Shown: positions 27,346-35,126 of the stretch, in pieces
Position numbering within the stretch: the first letter of the stretch is position 1
Layout: the number at the start of each line of letters is the position of its first letter
Assembly: GCF_000022205.1 (NCBI RefSeq)
Contig: NC_012030.1
Coordinates: 367,339-431,338, forward strand
Direction of reading: 5' to 3'
DNA: 64,000 nucleotides
DNA from: Halorubrum lacusprofundi ATCC 49239
Lineage (GTDB): Archaea > Halobacteriota > Halobacteria > Halobacteriales > Haloferacaceae
Notes under the pieces: model-generated
Seen by the model: the letters and a program-made list of their open reading frames with translations, nothing else
Databases searched by the model: none
What the model was told of the DNA's origin: nothing
Made by a program: the position numbers and the translations under genes

Positions 27346-27686
27346 TTAGTTTCATATGGTATTATGTCTCTCGCTTTAATAATCTTGTTTTTGAAAATAT
27401 TAACGATCGATTAGAGAGGTTCAAATTGGCGTGTACTGCATACACGCTCTAAGTAGAGCAATCTGTCCTGCTGATCCCGTTCTCCTTCTGTTGGTGATGT
27501 TCTGTGCGTCGACTTCAACCGATAATTGAGGCTATCCTATCGACTGGCCCGATAGTACAACAATATTAACCAACATTTTTTGGTCTTTCCGCTTGTAATG
27601 CAATAATCGACTCTTTATTAGAAGCTCTCTGATTGGGTGTTAGTCAAACTGACAAATTTATTGTCTACTGACTGTTCAAATGCTGT
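27346..27686. other. Intergenic with dispersed motif
   Basis: No gene. At about 27448 it holds CTCTAAGTAGAGCAATCTGTC, one of four copies of this word (also 41568, 49281, 51659). Otherwise A/T-rich; contains the promoters of the flanking divergent genes. Confidence 0.4.
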
Positions 27687-28727
27687 ATGGGATTCCGTAA
27701 GGCACGCCTCAAATATGGCATCTATGGAATTATGATTATGGGGATCATACTCGTATGGTACAGTTATCATGACCCGTCTCCTCTTCTTGTAATCGGTATC
27801 GGTGCTATTCTAGGACCAATATATACACTCAGTCGCGGATACACCGCGACCAATATTTCAATAATGTTTGCAGTGGTAGCACTGAGTGGAGTGGTTGGAG
27901 GTGTCTATGCTCAGGTTACTGATCGAACATTAGTATGGAGTCTATCCTGCATTGCATCCGTCTTTAGTTAGTCACAGAACCGCGGTACAGCGGTAGCTTA
28001 TCGAACTTCCTTTTCGAGGGGAATGAGGAGGCAGCTAGTGTGCACAAAGATACCTCCTCAACCCGTCTTATGCGTCGTCTCACTAGCCTCTTTCCATCCG
28101 AGTTCCTCGAAGAGCACGCCGAGAAACTCGGCGTGGTCGAACGTGATCGGAAGCTCCAGATTCCCGCCTTCGTCTGGGCATTCGTGTTCGGCTTCGCCGC
28201 TGGCGAAGGCCGAACACTTGCCGATTTTCGACGCTGTTACAACTCAACGGCGGACAAGATGCTCTCTCCAGGCGGATTCTATCAGCGGTTGACGCCAACC
28301 CTCGCGGAGTACTTCAGCGATCTCGTCGAGGCTGCTCTCGACGAGGTCGCTGTTCCCGACTCGGTTGATGTGGATGTTGAGCGGTTTAGAGATGTGATGA
28401 TCGCTGATGGAACCATTCTACGGCTGCACGAACTGCTGTCTGAGAAGTACAAATCTCGGTACGAGGAGCAGGCTGGAGCGAAGCTCCACCTGCTCCAGAA
28501 TGCCACCGAGAAGACGATTGAACGGTTCGAGATCACGCACGAGAAAACCCACGACAGTACTATGTTCAAGACCGGGTCGTGGCTGCAAGGACGGCTCATA
28601 CTCTTCGATTTGGCGTATTTCAAATACCGCCGGTTTGCGTTAATCGACGAGAATGACGGTTACTTCGTGAGCCGACTCAAACAGAACGCTAATCCGGTGA
28701 TAACGAAGGAACTCCGCGAATGGCGTG

Positions 28728-29841
28728 GGAGTGGTCTGCGAAAGTGTTGACTCCTCTGGAAGCGTACTAACTGTGATGAACAGTAGTTCTTGAGGCCTTT
28801 TGCTGAGGCACTTGACGGAAACCGAACTTGACCAGGCAGTCGAGGACGCACAGAAGGCGGACGAGACCCGTCTCGTCCGTCGGTTGTGTTTTGTGAAGAA
28901 CCTCTACCATGGTGATACGCGCATGGAAGCAGGCGATCGCGTCGGGATCTCCAAATCAACGACGGGTCGGTGGGCTAGCGCATGGAACGATGGAGGTGTT
29001 GAAGGGCTCCGACCACGCTTCGGCGGCGGTCGGCCGCCGAAGCTCACTTCTGTACAGTTTGATGAACTATGTGATACTCTTGAAGCTGACCAACCGTGGA
29101 CACCACAGCAAATTCACTTACTTATCGAAGACCGCTACAATGTCTCGTATCATCCGTCACATTTGAGCCGAAAGCTACGTGCTGCAGGAATGAGATACGC
29201 GAAACCACGTCCAATGGACCCTCGCCGTCCAGTTGACGCGAAGGAAATCTTTGCCGAGCGCCTGAATGAGGCGCTCGGCGGAGGTGGCCACGAAACGGGT
29301 GGTGATGAACCCCTCGTCTTCGGGTTCTTTTGATGAGGCGTGGGCGCAGCCGTTCGAAAATTCTCAGCGAATGTGGTCGTTCGACAGAACAGTCCAAATC
29401 GAAAAGCCGTTAGTGACCTTCCCGTGGCGGTCGATCGGCTTCTATGCACTAACCGGACAGAGCGTGATTTCGTTCAAAAAGCGGTTGGTCAAGGAGACAA
29501 TCGTCGAGGCACTCGAAGAGATCCGCGAGCAGAATCCTGTCGGGAGGATTCTGCTCGTGGCCGATAATTACGGATCCCATCATGCGAAACTCACACAAAA
29601 ACGGGCTGACGAACTCGGCATCGAGTTCGTCTTCATCCCACCATACTCACCGACTCTCAACGCAATTGAACCGCTCTGGAAGAGTACCAAACGAGAGATC
29701 TCGCCAGAGATTTTCGAGGACAAAGACCACTTCAGAACGTTCCTTACAGAGACATTTCTCAAGTTGAGTCGTCGGTTGAGCTTTGCCAGTGACTGGATAG
29801 AGACATTTCTGCCAGATGTTCAGAAGTTGCGCTGACCACTC
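28728..29841 (+). mobile_element. IS630-type element inside ISH8
   Basis: Terminal inverted repeats read GAGTGGTCTGCGAAAGTGTTGA on the left and, complemented, GAGTGGTCAGCGCAACTTCTGA on the right. Outer coordinates may be off by one or two bases because no clear TA duplication is seen. Contains one transposase split over two frames. Confidence 0.75.
28800..29835 (+). CDS. IS630 transposase in two frames (+1 shift)
   Basis: Frame 1 (28800-29333, TTG start) holds the helix-turn-helix half (GDRVGISKSTTGRWASAWND) and ends LVFGFF-TGA. Frame 2, open from 29266 to 29835, continues DEAWAQPFENSQRMWSFDRT, VADNYGSHHAK and YSPTLNAIEPLWKSTKRE, giving the DDE triad. Joining them needs a +1 shift exactly at TTC TTT TGA (29325-29333), where TTTT allows the Phe tRNA to slip and the in-frame stop would slow the ribosome. 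Either programmed frameshifting or a one-base mutation explains this. Confidence 0.8.
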
Positions 29842-30616
29842 CGACGCCATTCGCTTGGAGGGAAAGCAGATTCATGACGTTGTAGATGACCTTTACCGCA
29901 CGTACATCGACGTAGAGGTCGAAGCAGAGTTCAAGCGAGGACCGTACAACGGCACTCGGTCGTTAGATACGAAGCGATTCCGCGTCGTCGGTGTCCGCAA
30001 CGAGGACGCCGACGACTACCATCTCTACATCACGAATCTCCCACGAGAAGAGTTTCTCCCGTCAGATCTAGCAACGCTGTATCGGTGCAGATGGGAGGTG
30101 GAGTTGCTGTTCCGTGAACTCAAGACGCAATACGAGTTAGATGAGTTCGACACAGCTGACCCAGCGGTTGTTGAAATTCTAGTGTACGCAGCGTTGCTCT
30201 CACTGCTCGTGAGCCGTGATCTGCTAGGGTTAGTCACCGAGGTAGCAGATGATGAGATCGTCTTCCCACCAGAACGCTGGGCGGCGACCTTCCGGTCGCA
30301 CGCCCAGCTCATCCTCTCGAAACTCGGTGAGTTCTTGGGATACTCGCCACAGCCACTGTTGGAGCGGTTGATCGAAGACGCCCAGAAGATACACCAGCAA
30401 CGGCCAATCCTTCAAGAGACGCTCGCTACCGCTACGCAACCGAGATGTGAGTCTTAACTAAAGACGAATGATCCTGCATTGTAATTGGCCTTACAGCAGG
30501 TATGCAGGCTATCTATTACTGGAGGATCCGCCCGTGGGAATTAGAAAATAGTGATTGGTAAACATATTTGTGCCACCGAGATTGTGAAGCTCTTAGTCTT
30601 TTCAGTTCTAATATGA

Positions 30617-31177
30617 CTAACCAAGTTCGAACCCAGCCCATCTGATAAAGGACCTGAGTAGTTCCGGTCGATCTTGCACTGCTCGGAGCGACTGATCGAG
30701 CCGCGCTTTCAGCGCGGTGAGATCGGTGGGTACGTAGTTCGCAAGATCGTCGTATTTCACCGACTTCCAGACCTGTTCAACCGGGTTGAAATCTGGTGCG
30801 TATGTCGGGAGGTACTGGATGTCGATGGCGACCTCGGGAGCCATCGGCCATCCAGGTGTTGTCATCATCCGTGCTGTCGGTTTGTGTGCCGGCAGATTGT
30901 CCCAGATAAGGATGCAATCTTGTCCTCGTTGATTGAATAAATCGCGTAACAAGAACGCCATTTGTTCGCTGTCGACGCTTTTCTCAGAGAGCCAGAAATC
31001 CAAGACGGTCGCGCCAGTTTTCGGCGCGACCGTCAGGGCTGCAATCGCCCGTATACTTTGCCAACTACCTGAATTCCGATGGATTGGGGTATTTCCACGC
31101 GGTGCCCACGTCCGTCGAACCGTGGACTGCATTCGGACGGTACTCTCGTCGAGAAACACGAGCGCAAGGTCGTTCAC
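30617..31177 (-). CDS. IS630 transposase, frame B (catalytic half)
   Basis: 186 residues carrying the DDE core: LVFLDESTVRMQ (Asp 1), ILIWDNLPAHK (Asp 2) and YAPDFNPVEQVWKSVKYDD (Glu). It overlaps the upstream frame by four bases (GTGA) and is in the -1 frame. It may be made as a fusion by frameshifting or started on its own at GTG 31177. No disabling mutation is seen. Confidence 0.88.
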   Translation of the reverse strand: MNDLALVFLDESTVRMQSTVRRTWAPRGNTPIHRNSGSWQSIRAIAALTVAPKTGATVLDFWLSEKSVDSEQMAFLLRDLFNQRGQDCILIWDNLPAHKPTARMMTTPGWPMAPEVAIDIQYLPTYAPDFNPVEQVWKSVKYDDLANYVPTDLTALKARLDQSLRAVQDRPELLRSFIRWAGFELG

Positions 31178-31656
31178 TCGCGCTTTTTTTCAATTGCCGG
31201 GATCGTCTCTTGTTTCCAACGACGAACCGCATTCGCGTCGCGCTTGAGAGCGCGACGCTCAGGCTTCTGGCAACTCCAGCCCATTTTCTGAAGATACCGC
31301 CAGACGGTTGTTTGGGCGACAGAAACACCGAATTCTTGTTCAATCACCGCTGCGATGCGTTTGAGCGTCCAGAGATCAGTATCGAACCCATGGGCTTGTG
31401 GCCCGTCTTCCAGAAGGGCCGCAAGTGCTGCTAGCTGTTCGTCGGATAACTTGGTCGAGGGTCCACCTTTGACTGGTTTTGAGGTGAGACCAGCGTCGCC
31501 ATCAGCTTCATAGGCGTCCTTCCAACGATAAACTGAGCTTGGCCAGACATCAACGACTTGTGCAACCTCGGAGACGCTGTGACCTAGCCGAAGCAAGGCG
31601 ACGGCAAGCCGTCGCCGCGCTTCCAACACTCGTTGCGTTCCAACTGGCCGTGTCAT
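31174..31656 (-). CDS. IS630 transposase, frame A (DNA-binding half)
   Basis: 160 residues with two helix-turn-helix units: LRLGHSVSEVAQVVDVWPSS and FDTDLWTLKRIAAVIEQEFG followed by WRYLQKMGWSCQKPERRAL. It ends IEKKRE-TGA. The run A-AAA-AAG at 31189-31183, just before the stop, is the classic -1 slippery heptamer; shifting there joins this frame to the catalytic half as EKKARVNDLALVFLDES, matching the KKAR...FxDES junction of one-frame relatives. Confidence 0.88.
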   Translation of the reverse strand: MTRPVGTQRVLEARRRLAVALLRLGHSVSEVAQVVDVWPSSVYRWKDAYEADGDAGLTSKPVKGGPSTKLSDEQLAALAALLEDGPQAHGFDTDLWTLKRIAAVIEQEFGVSVAQTTVWRYLQKMGWSCQKPERRALKRDANAVRRWKQETIPAIEKKRE

Positions 31657-31899
31657 AACGCTAGATGTAGGCTCTCAGAGGATATCTCTCTTTCTCGCCC
31701 AGAAAGACCAATTGACCTAGGAATGACTAGCGTTGGTTAACATGTTCTGCTCTCGCGTAGAACCCTTGAAATTCCTCCAGTGCTGGAGACGTTAACGATC
31801 GGTGCCGACACAGAAGACATATGAACCAAGTGTCACTGTCGGGCTGTACATCTATGAAACCGTGCTAATAACGAACGTTTACAGTAGAAGGAAGACGAA

Positions 31900-32055
31900 C
31901 TACTCCACCGGACAGAATGTATCGCCATTTTGGCGCACTCGGTCGAATTTCTCAAGATACGTGAGCCTGTCTCGAACCGCCTCAAGCTCCAATCCGAGAT
32001 TGGCAACCAACTCGTCGACGGTCATCGGTTTGTCGAGTGCTTGGAGGACTTCATC
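31900..32055 (-). pseudogene. Winged-helix segment in frame after the stop of the 308-aa gene
   Basis: Directly after the TGA at 32058-32056 the same frame stays open for 51 codons (DEVLQALDKPMTVDELVANL, then GLELEAVRDRLTYLEKFD, then a short wing) and stops at TAG 31900. This is a recognisable HTH with no good start codon except an internal Met. Either the TGA is a nonsense mutation that cut a C-terminal domain off the upstream protein, or a separate gene lost its start. Confidence 0.6.
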
Positions 32056-32982
32056 TCATGGTGGTAGTGGTACCTCGTAGTCAGCCGCCAACTCCTGGAA
32101 CTTGTCCCACTCCGGGAGCCGCTCGTCATCAACCTCGCCGTGCGTCTCGAGGTAGCGCAGCAAGGCGTCGATTTCGTCTTCGAAGCCATACTTCGCCGCC
32201 TGCTCTCGGAGATTCTCCTCGTCGACGTCGACGTAGCTGAGCAGGAGGAGACAGTACGAGCGGTGGCGGCTGCCATCGTCGATCAAGAGGGTGTGACAAC
32301 ACAGGTCCGCCGGTGAGACGGCATCGAGTCCTTCGGAGTAGACGTAGTAGCGGTGGCTGGTGAGTAAGAACTGGATGTCGAAGGCTGCGAATCGAGCGAG
32401 GCCGGTTTCGTGGAACGCTTCTGCGTCGATCTCCGTCTCGGTCTGGGCGAGGAATTCGTCGCAGTCCTCCCAGAGAATCGTGCCTTTCGGGGCGACGGCT
32501 TCGAGTCGCTGGCGATGCAGATGGTGTGCGAGTTCCCGAGAGAACTCGTGGAGGCGGTCGAAATCGGCGTTAAACTCGTAGTGGCCGTGGGCTGTCCCGA
32601 CGAGACCACGGTTGCGAAACCGCTTGAGGACGCGGTTAACCGTGTTGCGGTAGTTGTTGCTCCGGTTGGCGATCTCGGAGACAGTTCGCGGCTGGTCAAG
32701 GTAGTACAGCACCTCAAGTGCCTTGCCGGTCAGCAGGTCGGGGAAGTCGATATGGGAGTGCTGGCGGACGAGGTCCTGGTAGAGTTCGACGGCGCGAGCA
32801 TCCGACGGGACGACTCTTTTTCGCCGGCCGTCGCGTTCCGTGTAGATGAGTCCCTTTTCGGCGAGGTCACCGACGGCACGGGAAAGGTAGCTCTCGCTGT
32901 GATCGAGCTTCGTCGCGAGTTCGGAGATCGTGTCGCCGCGGTCGACCGTGGCGAGGACCTCGAGTTCGATGCGCCGGAGCAT
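32056..32982 (-). CDS. Two-HTH MarR-like regulator, 308 aa
   Basis: Residues 1-65 form one winged helix (DTISELATKLDHSESYLSRA, then VGDLAEKGLIYTERDGRRKR). Residues 85-145 form a second (PRTVSEIANRSNNYRNTVNR). The C-terminal half (FLAQTETEIDAEAFHETGLA onward) is the acidic domain of haloarchaeal regulators that usually accompany nucleotidyltransferase-type toxins, but no such gene follows here; it seems to have been lost. A palindrome covers the TATA box and the distance to the ATG implies a leaderless transcript, so the gene is probably self-repressed. Confidence 0.82.
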   Translation of the reverse strand: MLRRIELEVLATVDRGDTISELATKLDHSESYLSRAVGDLAEKGLIYTERDGRRKRVVPSDARAVELYQDLVRQHSHIDFPDLLTGKALEVLYYLDQPRTVSEIANRSNNYRNTVNRVLKRFRNRGLVGTAHGHYEFNADFDRLHEFSRELAHHLHRQRLEAVAPKGTILWEDCDEFLAQTETEIDAEAFHETGLARFAAFDIQFLLTSHRYYVYSEGLDAVSPADLCCHTLLIDDGSRHRSYCLLLLSYVDVDEENLREQAAKYGFEDEIDALLRYLETHGEVDDERLPEWDKFQELAADYEVPLPP

Positions 32983-32996
32983 GGTGTAACATAGTA

Positions 32997-33022
32997 CGAA
33001 ACTTATATATAAAGAAGTTTCG
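32997..33022 (-). promoter_or_regulatory. TATA box inside a perfect 8-bp palindrome
   Basis: CGAAACTT (32997-33004) and AAGTTTCG (33015-33022) flank ATATATAAAG. The TATATA core is about 25 bases before the ATG at 32982. A protein bound to both arms would block TBP, the standard archaeal repression mode. Confidence 0.7.
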
Positions 33023-33065
33023 AGTAATGTTACAGTTAGCAGGCGCGAGAGCCGTCTCCATCTTC

Positions 33066-33106
33066 TTAACCAACAAGCCTATGGATTTGTGGGCTGTGTT
33101 GGTTAA
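33066..33106. promoter_or_regulatory. 10-bp inverted repeat upstream of the IS1595 insertion
   Basis: TTAACCAACA (33066-33075) and TGTTGGTTAA (33097-33106) are perfect complements 21 bases apart. Without the IS1595 copy this repeat would end about 13 bases before the ATG of the DUF6788-like gene. The arms also resemble the ends of the IS630 element at 30612, so a tiny IS relic is an alternative. Confidence 0.5.
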
Positions 33107-33113
33107 CACGAGA

Positions 33114-34159
33114 CGCTCTTATGTCGAAACGTGGAAAGCCCCTATAGCTACGGTCTACGGCCGCAAATGAGGTGATATGCCCTCCTCAGATCCAGCCTTC
33201 GGCCGGATGCTTCGCCAGCTCGTCGATCTTGGTGTACTCAAACTAGAGACGGAACCGCTCGATGCGGCCATCGAGCGGCGACTCAAGCAGTTCTGGAAGA
33301 GTACGACGTGTCCACAGTGCGGCAATCCAACCATCCGCACCTGGAAATCATCCGACCGAATACACTGCCGCAGTTGCCAGTTTAAGCCCGTCTATACCTA
33401 CGGAACACCGTTTCACGAGAAACACCTCTCCACAGGAGAGGTGCTTCTCTCGTTCATGCTCTACGCAGATACCTTGCTCAGTATCTCACAGATCGCCGTT
33501 GTGCTGGATCGAGCGTACAAGACGGTCTTCTACGCGATCAAAGAGGTGGAAGCCGCGGTTCACCGTGGCTTCCCCCTCGTCTGGAGTCAATTCCAGCACA
33601 CAATCTCTGGGCCAACGCAGATCGACGAATCTGGGAAGGTCTGTTCGGGGTTCAAAGGCCAAGACCCGCCGCGAGACAGCCGTCATCGCGGCGGGTCGTC
33701 CCGATCTGGTCGGACACGCTGGAAGGGGCGTCACGGCGATCAATTAACGCTCGTCGCGGCCTGCCGCGACGCGCTCAGAGTAATTCGTGGGAGGCTCGGA
33801 ATCGCCTACGACACTGATTTAGAGCCGGTGATGGAGGAAACTGCCGACCTCTCCCAGCCGCTGGGAGAGGTCTGGACAGACGGTCTCCAAGCCTATCGCC
33901 GGATGGAACACGACCACAAGATCGTGATTCACGACGAGACGTACGTCTCGTCAGAAGGAATCCACATCAACCAGGTTGAGTGCCTCTTTTCACTTGTCAA
34001 GCCGTGGCTGCGGAAGTTCCGCGGCCTCTCCAAGCACGGCTTGGAGCAGGCCGCTCATACTTTCGGCATCGTCCGCTCAGTGAATCTCGTCGGCGCATCG
34101 TTCGAATTCCTCGTCGACTGCCTTGCTGTAGGGGGACTCCACAGCTCTACATAAGAGCG
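33114..34159 (+). mobile_element. Intact IS1595-type insertion sequence (1046 bp)
   Basis: The 8-base duplication ACACGAGA flanks it (33106-33113 and 34160-34167), as expected for IS1595. The ends are imperfect inverted repeats starting CGCTCTTATGT on both sides and extending about 35 bases. Left-end fragments of the same element occur at 4890/6377 and 45865. Confidence 0.92.
33177..34154 (+). CDS. IS1595 family transposase
   Basis: 325 residues: an N-terminal zinc ribbon (TTCPQCGNPTIRTW...IHCRSC), a helix-turn-helix (SISQIAVVLDRAYKTVFYAI) and the ISXO2-like catalytic domain with QIDESGKVCSG, VWTDGLQAYRR and GIHINQVECLFSLVKPWLRK. All conserved positions are present, so it is likely active and is the probable parent of the two decayed copies. 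Confidence 0.93.
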   Translation: MPSSDPAFGRMLRQLVDLGVLKLETEPLDAAIERRLKQFWKSTTCPQCGNPTIRTWKSSDRIHCRSCQFKPVYTYGTPFHEKHLSTGEVLLSFMLYADTLLSISQIAVVLDRAYKTVFYAIKEVEAAVHRGFPLVWSQFQHTISGPTQIDESGKVCSGFKGQDPPRDSRHRGGSSRSGRTRWKGRHGDQLTLVAACRDALRVIRGRLGIAYDTDLEPVMEETADLSQPLGEVWTDGLQAYRRMEHDHKIVIHDETYVSSEGIHINQVECLFSLVKPWLRKFRGLSKHGLEQAAHTFGIVRSVNLVGASFEFLVDCLAVGGLHSST

Positions 34160-34174
34160 ACACGAGAGTAGCCG

Positions 34175-34498
34175 ATGTCCTACGAACCCCCGACCCCACC
34201 GGCGAACCTCCCGACAGAGATTGTCAACACGCTCAACGAGTCGTCTTCGGAGCAGCTCCAAAACGTTGCGACGTACGCTGAAGCGCTCGCCGAGCACAAG
34301 GAACGAGAGGCCCGTCTCGAGGAGTCGGCAAATCAAGAAGAGGTCGAAGAGCGACCAGACGATCTTCCGGATGACGTCCCGACCAAAGCAACGATCACGA
34401 TCAAGGAGATCAACGATAATCGCTACTACTACTGGCAGTGGCGGGAGGGAGAGAAGATTCGTTCTCAGTACAAGGGTCCGGTCAACCCAAACGAGTGA
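34175..34498 (+). CDS. DUF6788-like protein next to the origin
   Basis: 107 residues: an N-terminal helical half with many Glu/Ala, a charged linker, then a small C-terminal domain TKATITIKEINDNRYYYWQW and REGEKIRSQYKGPVN, the hallmark of DUF6788. Function unknown; the Tyr/Trp-rich end resembles a nucleic-acid-binding surface. The IS1595 copy sits 8 bases before the end of the leader region (start codon 15 bases after the element), so the native promoter has been separated from the gene. Confidence 0.82.
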   Translation: MSYEPPTPPANLPTEIVNTLNESSSEQLQNVATYAEALAEHKEREARLEESANQEEVEERPDDLPDDVPTKATITIKEINDNRYYYWQWREGEKIRSQYKGPVNPNE

Positions 34499-34519
34499 AC
34501 CTCAATTAGAGAGGACACC

Positions 34520-34603
34520 CACCCCACGTTTCCGTCGTAACTGGATGTGGGTGGAGGGGTGGCGCTGATTTCCAAGGGACCACACCCCCCGCGTTTCCGT
34601 CGT
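34520..34603 (-). repeat. Origin recognition boxes 1-2 (minus orientation)
   Basis: CACCCCACGTTTCCGTCGT (34520-34538) and CACCCCCCGCGTTTCCGTCGT minus two spacer bases (34583-34603). On the minus strand both read ACGACGGAAACG followed by a G-run and GTG, the archaeal ORB pattern GGAAAC...GGGGTG. Confidence 0.85.
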
Positions 34604-34609
34604 TTCTCC

Positions 34610-34900
34610 ACGACGGCATAGGGAAAGGCTACGATAATCCTATGTAGCTACTAATTATGTTGACCTAGAACCAATCTTGAGATGAACTAACTTCTGGAAC
34701 ACATAGATTAAAGTAGTATAACTAAGAAACGACCATTAAGTGTACTTCAACCAAAGTAGAGGCGAAGTACTTCGCCCCCTCAGATGAAACAATCCTTTCC
34801 AGCTGCTTCTATAGACGGCCAGCTTTGGACGTCTGGGCCGCTCTCGTCTCTGGTAACTCGTCGTGGACGTCTTCTTCGAGTCCCCTCCCCACCTGTTCAG
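34610..34900. other. Replication origin core: A/T-rich unwinding region between inverted ORBs
   Basis: The stretch from about 34640 to 34790 is markedly A/T-rich and gene-free, bounded on the left by two minus-oriented ORBs and on the right by plus-oriented ones. Inverted boxes flanking an A/T-rich unwinding element beside orc1 is the standard haloarchaeal oriC layout. Short open frames within it have no support. Confidence 0.8.
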
Positions 34901-34905
34901 TGATT

Positions 34906-35077
34906 ACGACGGAAACGTGGGGTGTGTGGGTTTGGGATTCAACAATGAGGCGACGCTTCCGTCTACGGGTTTCCTACCTCACGTCGGAAACGTGGCTATA
35001 TTGTCAGCAATCCAATTCCACCAAATTACGGCATTTAACCGCTGATATCGGACGAGGAACGTCGGAAACGTGGGGTG
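34906..35077 (+). repeat. Origin recognition boxes 3-5 (plus orientation)
   Basis: ACGACGGAAACGTGGGGTG (34906-34924), a partial box ACGTCGGAAACGTGG lacking the G-rich tail (34981-34995), and AACGTCGGAAACGTGGGGT (35059-35077). The last ends 49 bases before the orc1 ATG and may couple initiator binding to orc1 transcription. Confidence 0.87.
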
Positions 35078-35126
35078 GCGTTCTCCACTAGATTTATATT
35101 CCCCCGCACACACCGTGTGATATTCA

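Larger units (their letters stand above)
28040..30457 (+). pseudogene. ISH8 transposase interrupted by IS630
   Basis: N-terminal half 28040-28727 (LFPSEFLEEHAEKLGVVERD, then MIADGTILRLHELL with the first catalytic Asp). C-terminal half from 29842 to 30457 (DAIRLEGKQIHDVVDDLYR, then RCRWEVELLFRELKTQYELD with the Y-R-E signature of IS4-type enzymes). The two halves join at EWRG/DAIRLEGK. A better start may be the ATG at 28070 (MRRLTSLF). Inactive unless the inner element leaves precisely. Confidence 0.88.
27955..30470 (+). mobile_element. ISH8 (IS4 family) carrying a nested IS630 element
   Basis: Ends are inverted repeats CATCCGTCTTTAGTTA (27955) and, as complement, CATTCGTCTTTAGTTA (30470). 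The 11 bases ATCCTGCATTG flank both sides (27944-27954 and 30471-30481). Removing the 1114-bp inner element leaves 1402 bp, the size expected for ISH8. Confidence 0.9.
27687..30561 (+). pseudogene. Small membrane protein disrupted by ISH8
   Basis: The 5' part (27687-27954) encodes three to four hydrophobic helices (YGIYGIMIMGIILVWYSY, LLVIGIGAILGPIYTL, IMFAVVALSGVVGGVYA). ISH8 with its 11-base duplication interrupts it after VWSLSC. Joining the two sides at the duplication continues in frame as IVIGLTAGMQAIYYWRIRPW and stops at 30559-30561. The restored protein has about 115 residues and one more membrane segment. The present 94-aa frame is only a truncated product. Family unknown. Confidence 0.78.
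30612..31741 (-). mobile_element. Second IS630-type element (two-ORF)
   Basis: The ends contain TAACCAAG (left, about 30618) and, complemented, TTAACCAACGCTAG (right, about 31741). Boundaries are approximate. It holds a transposase in two overlapping frames and begins about 50 bases beyond the stop of the ISH8-disrupted gene. Confidence 0.7.

Noticed and set aside
32056..32058. Selenocysteine at the TGA inside the 308-aa/HTH frame
   Set aside because: No SECIS-like hairpin was seen near it and haloarchaea are not known to use selenocysteine.
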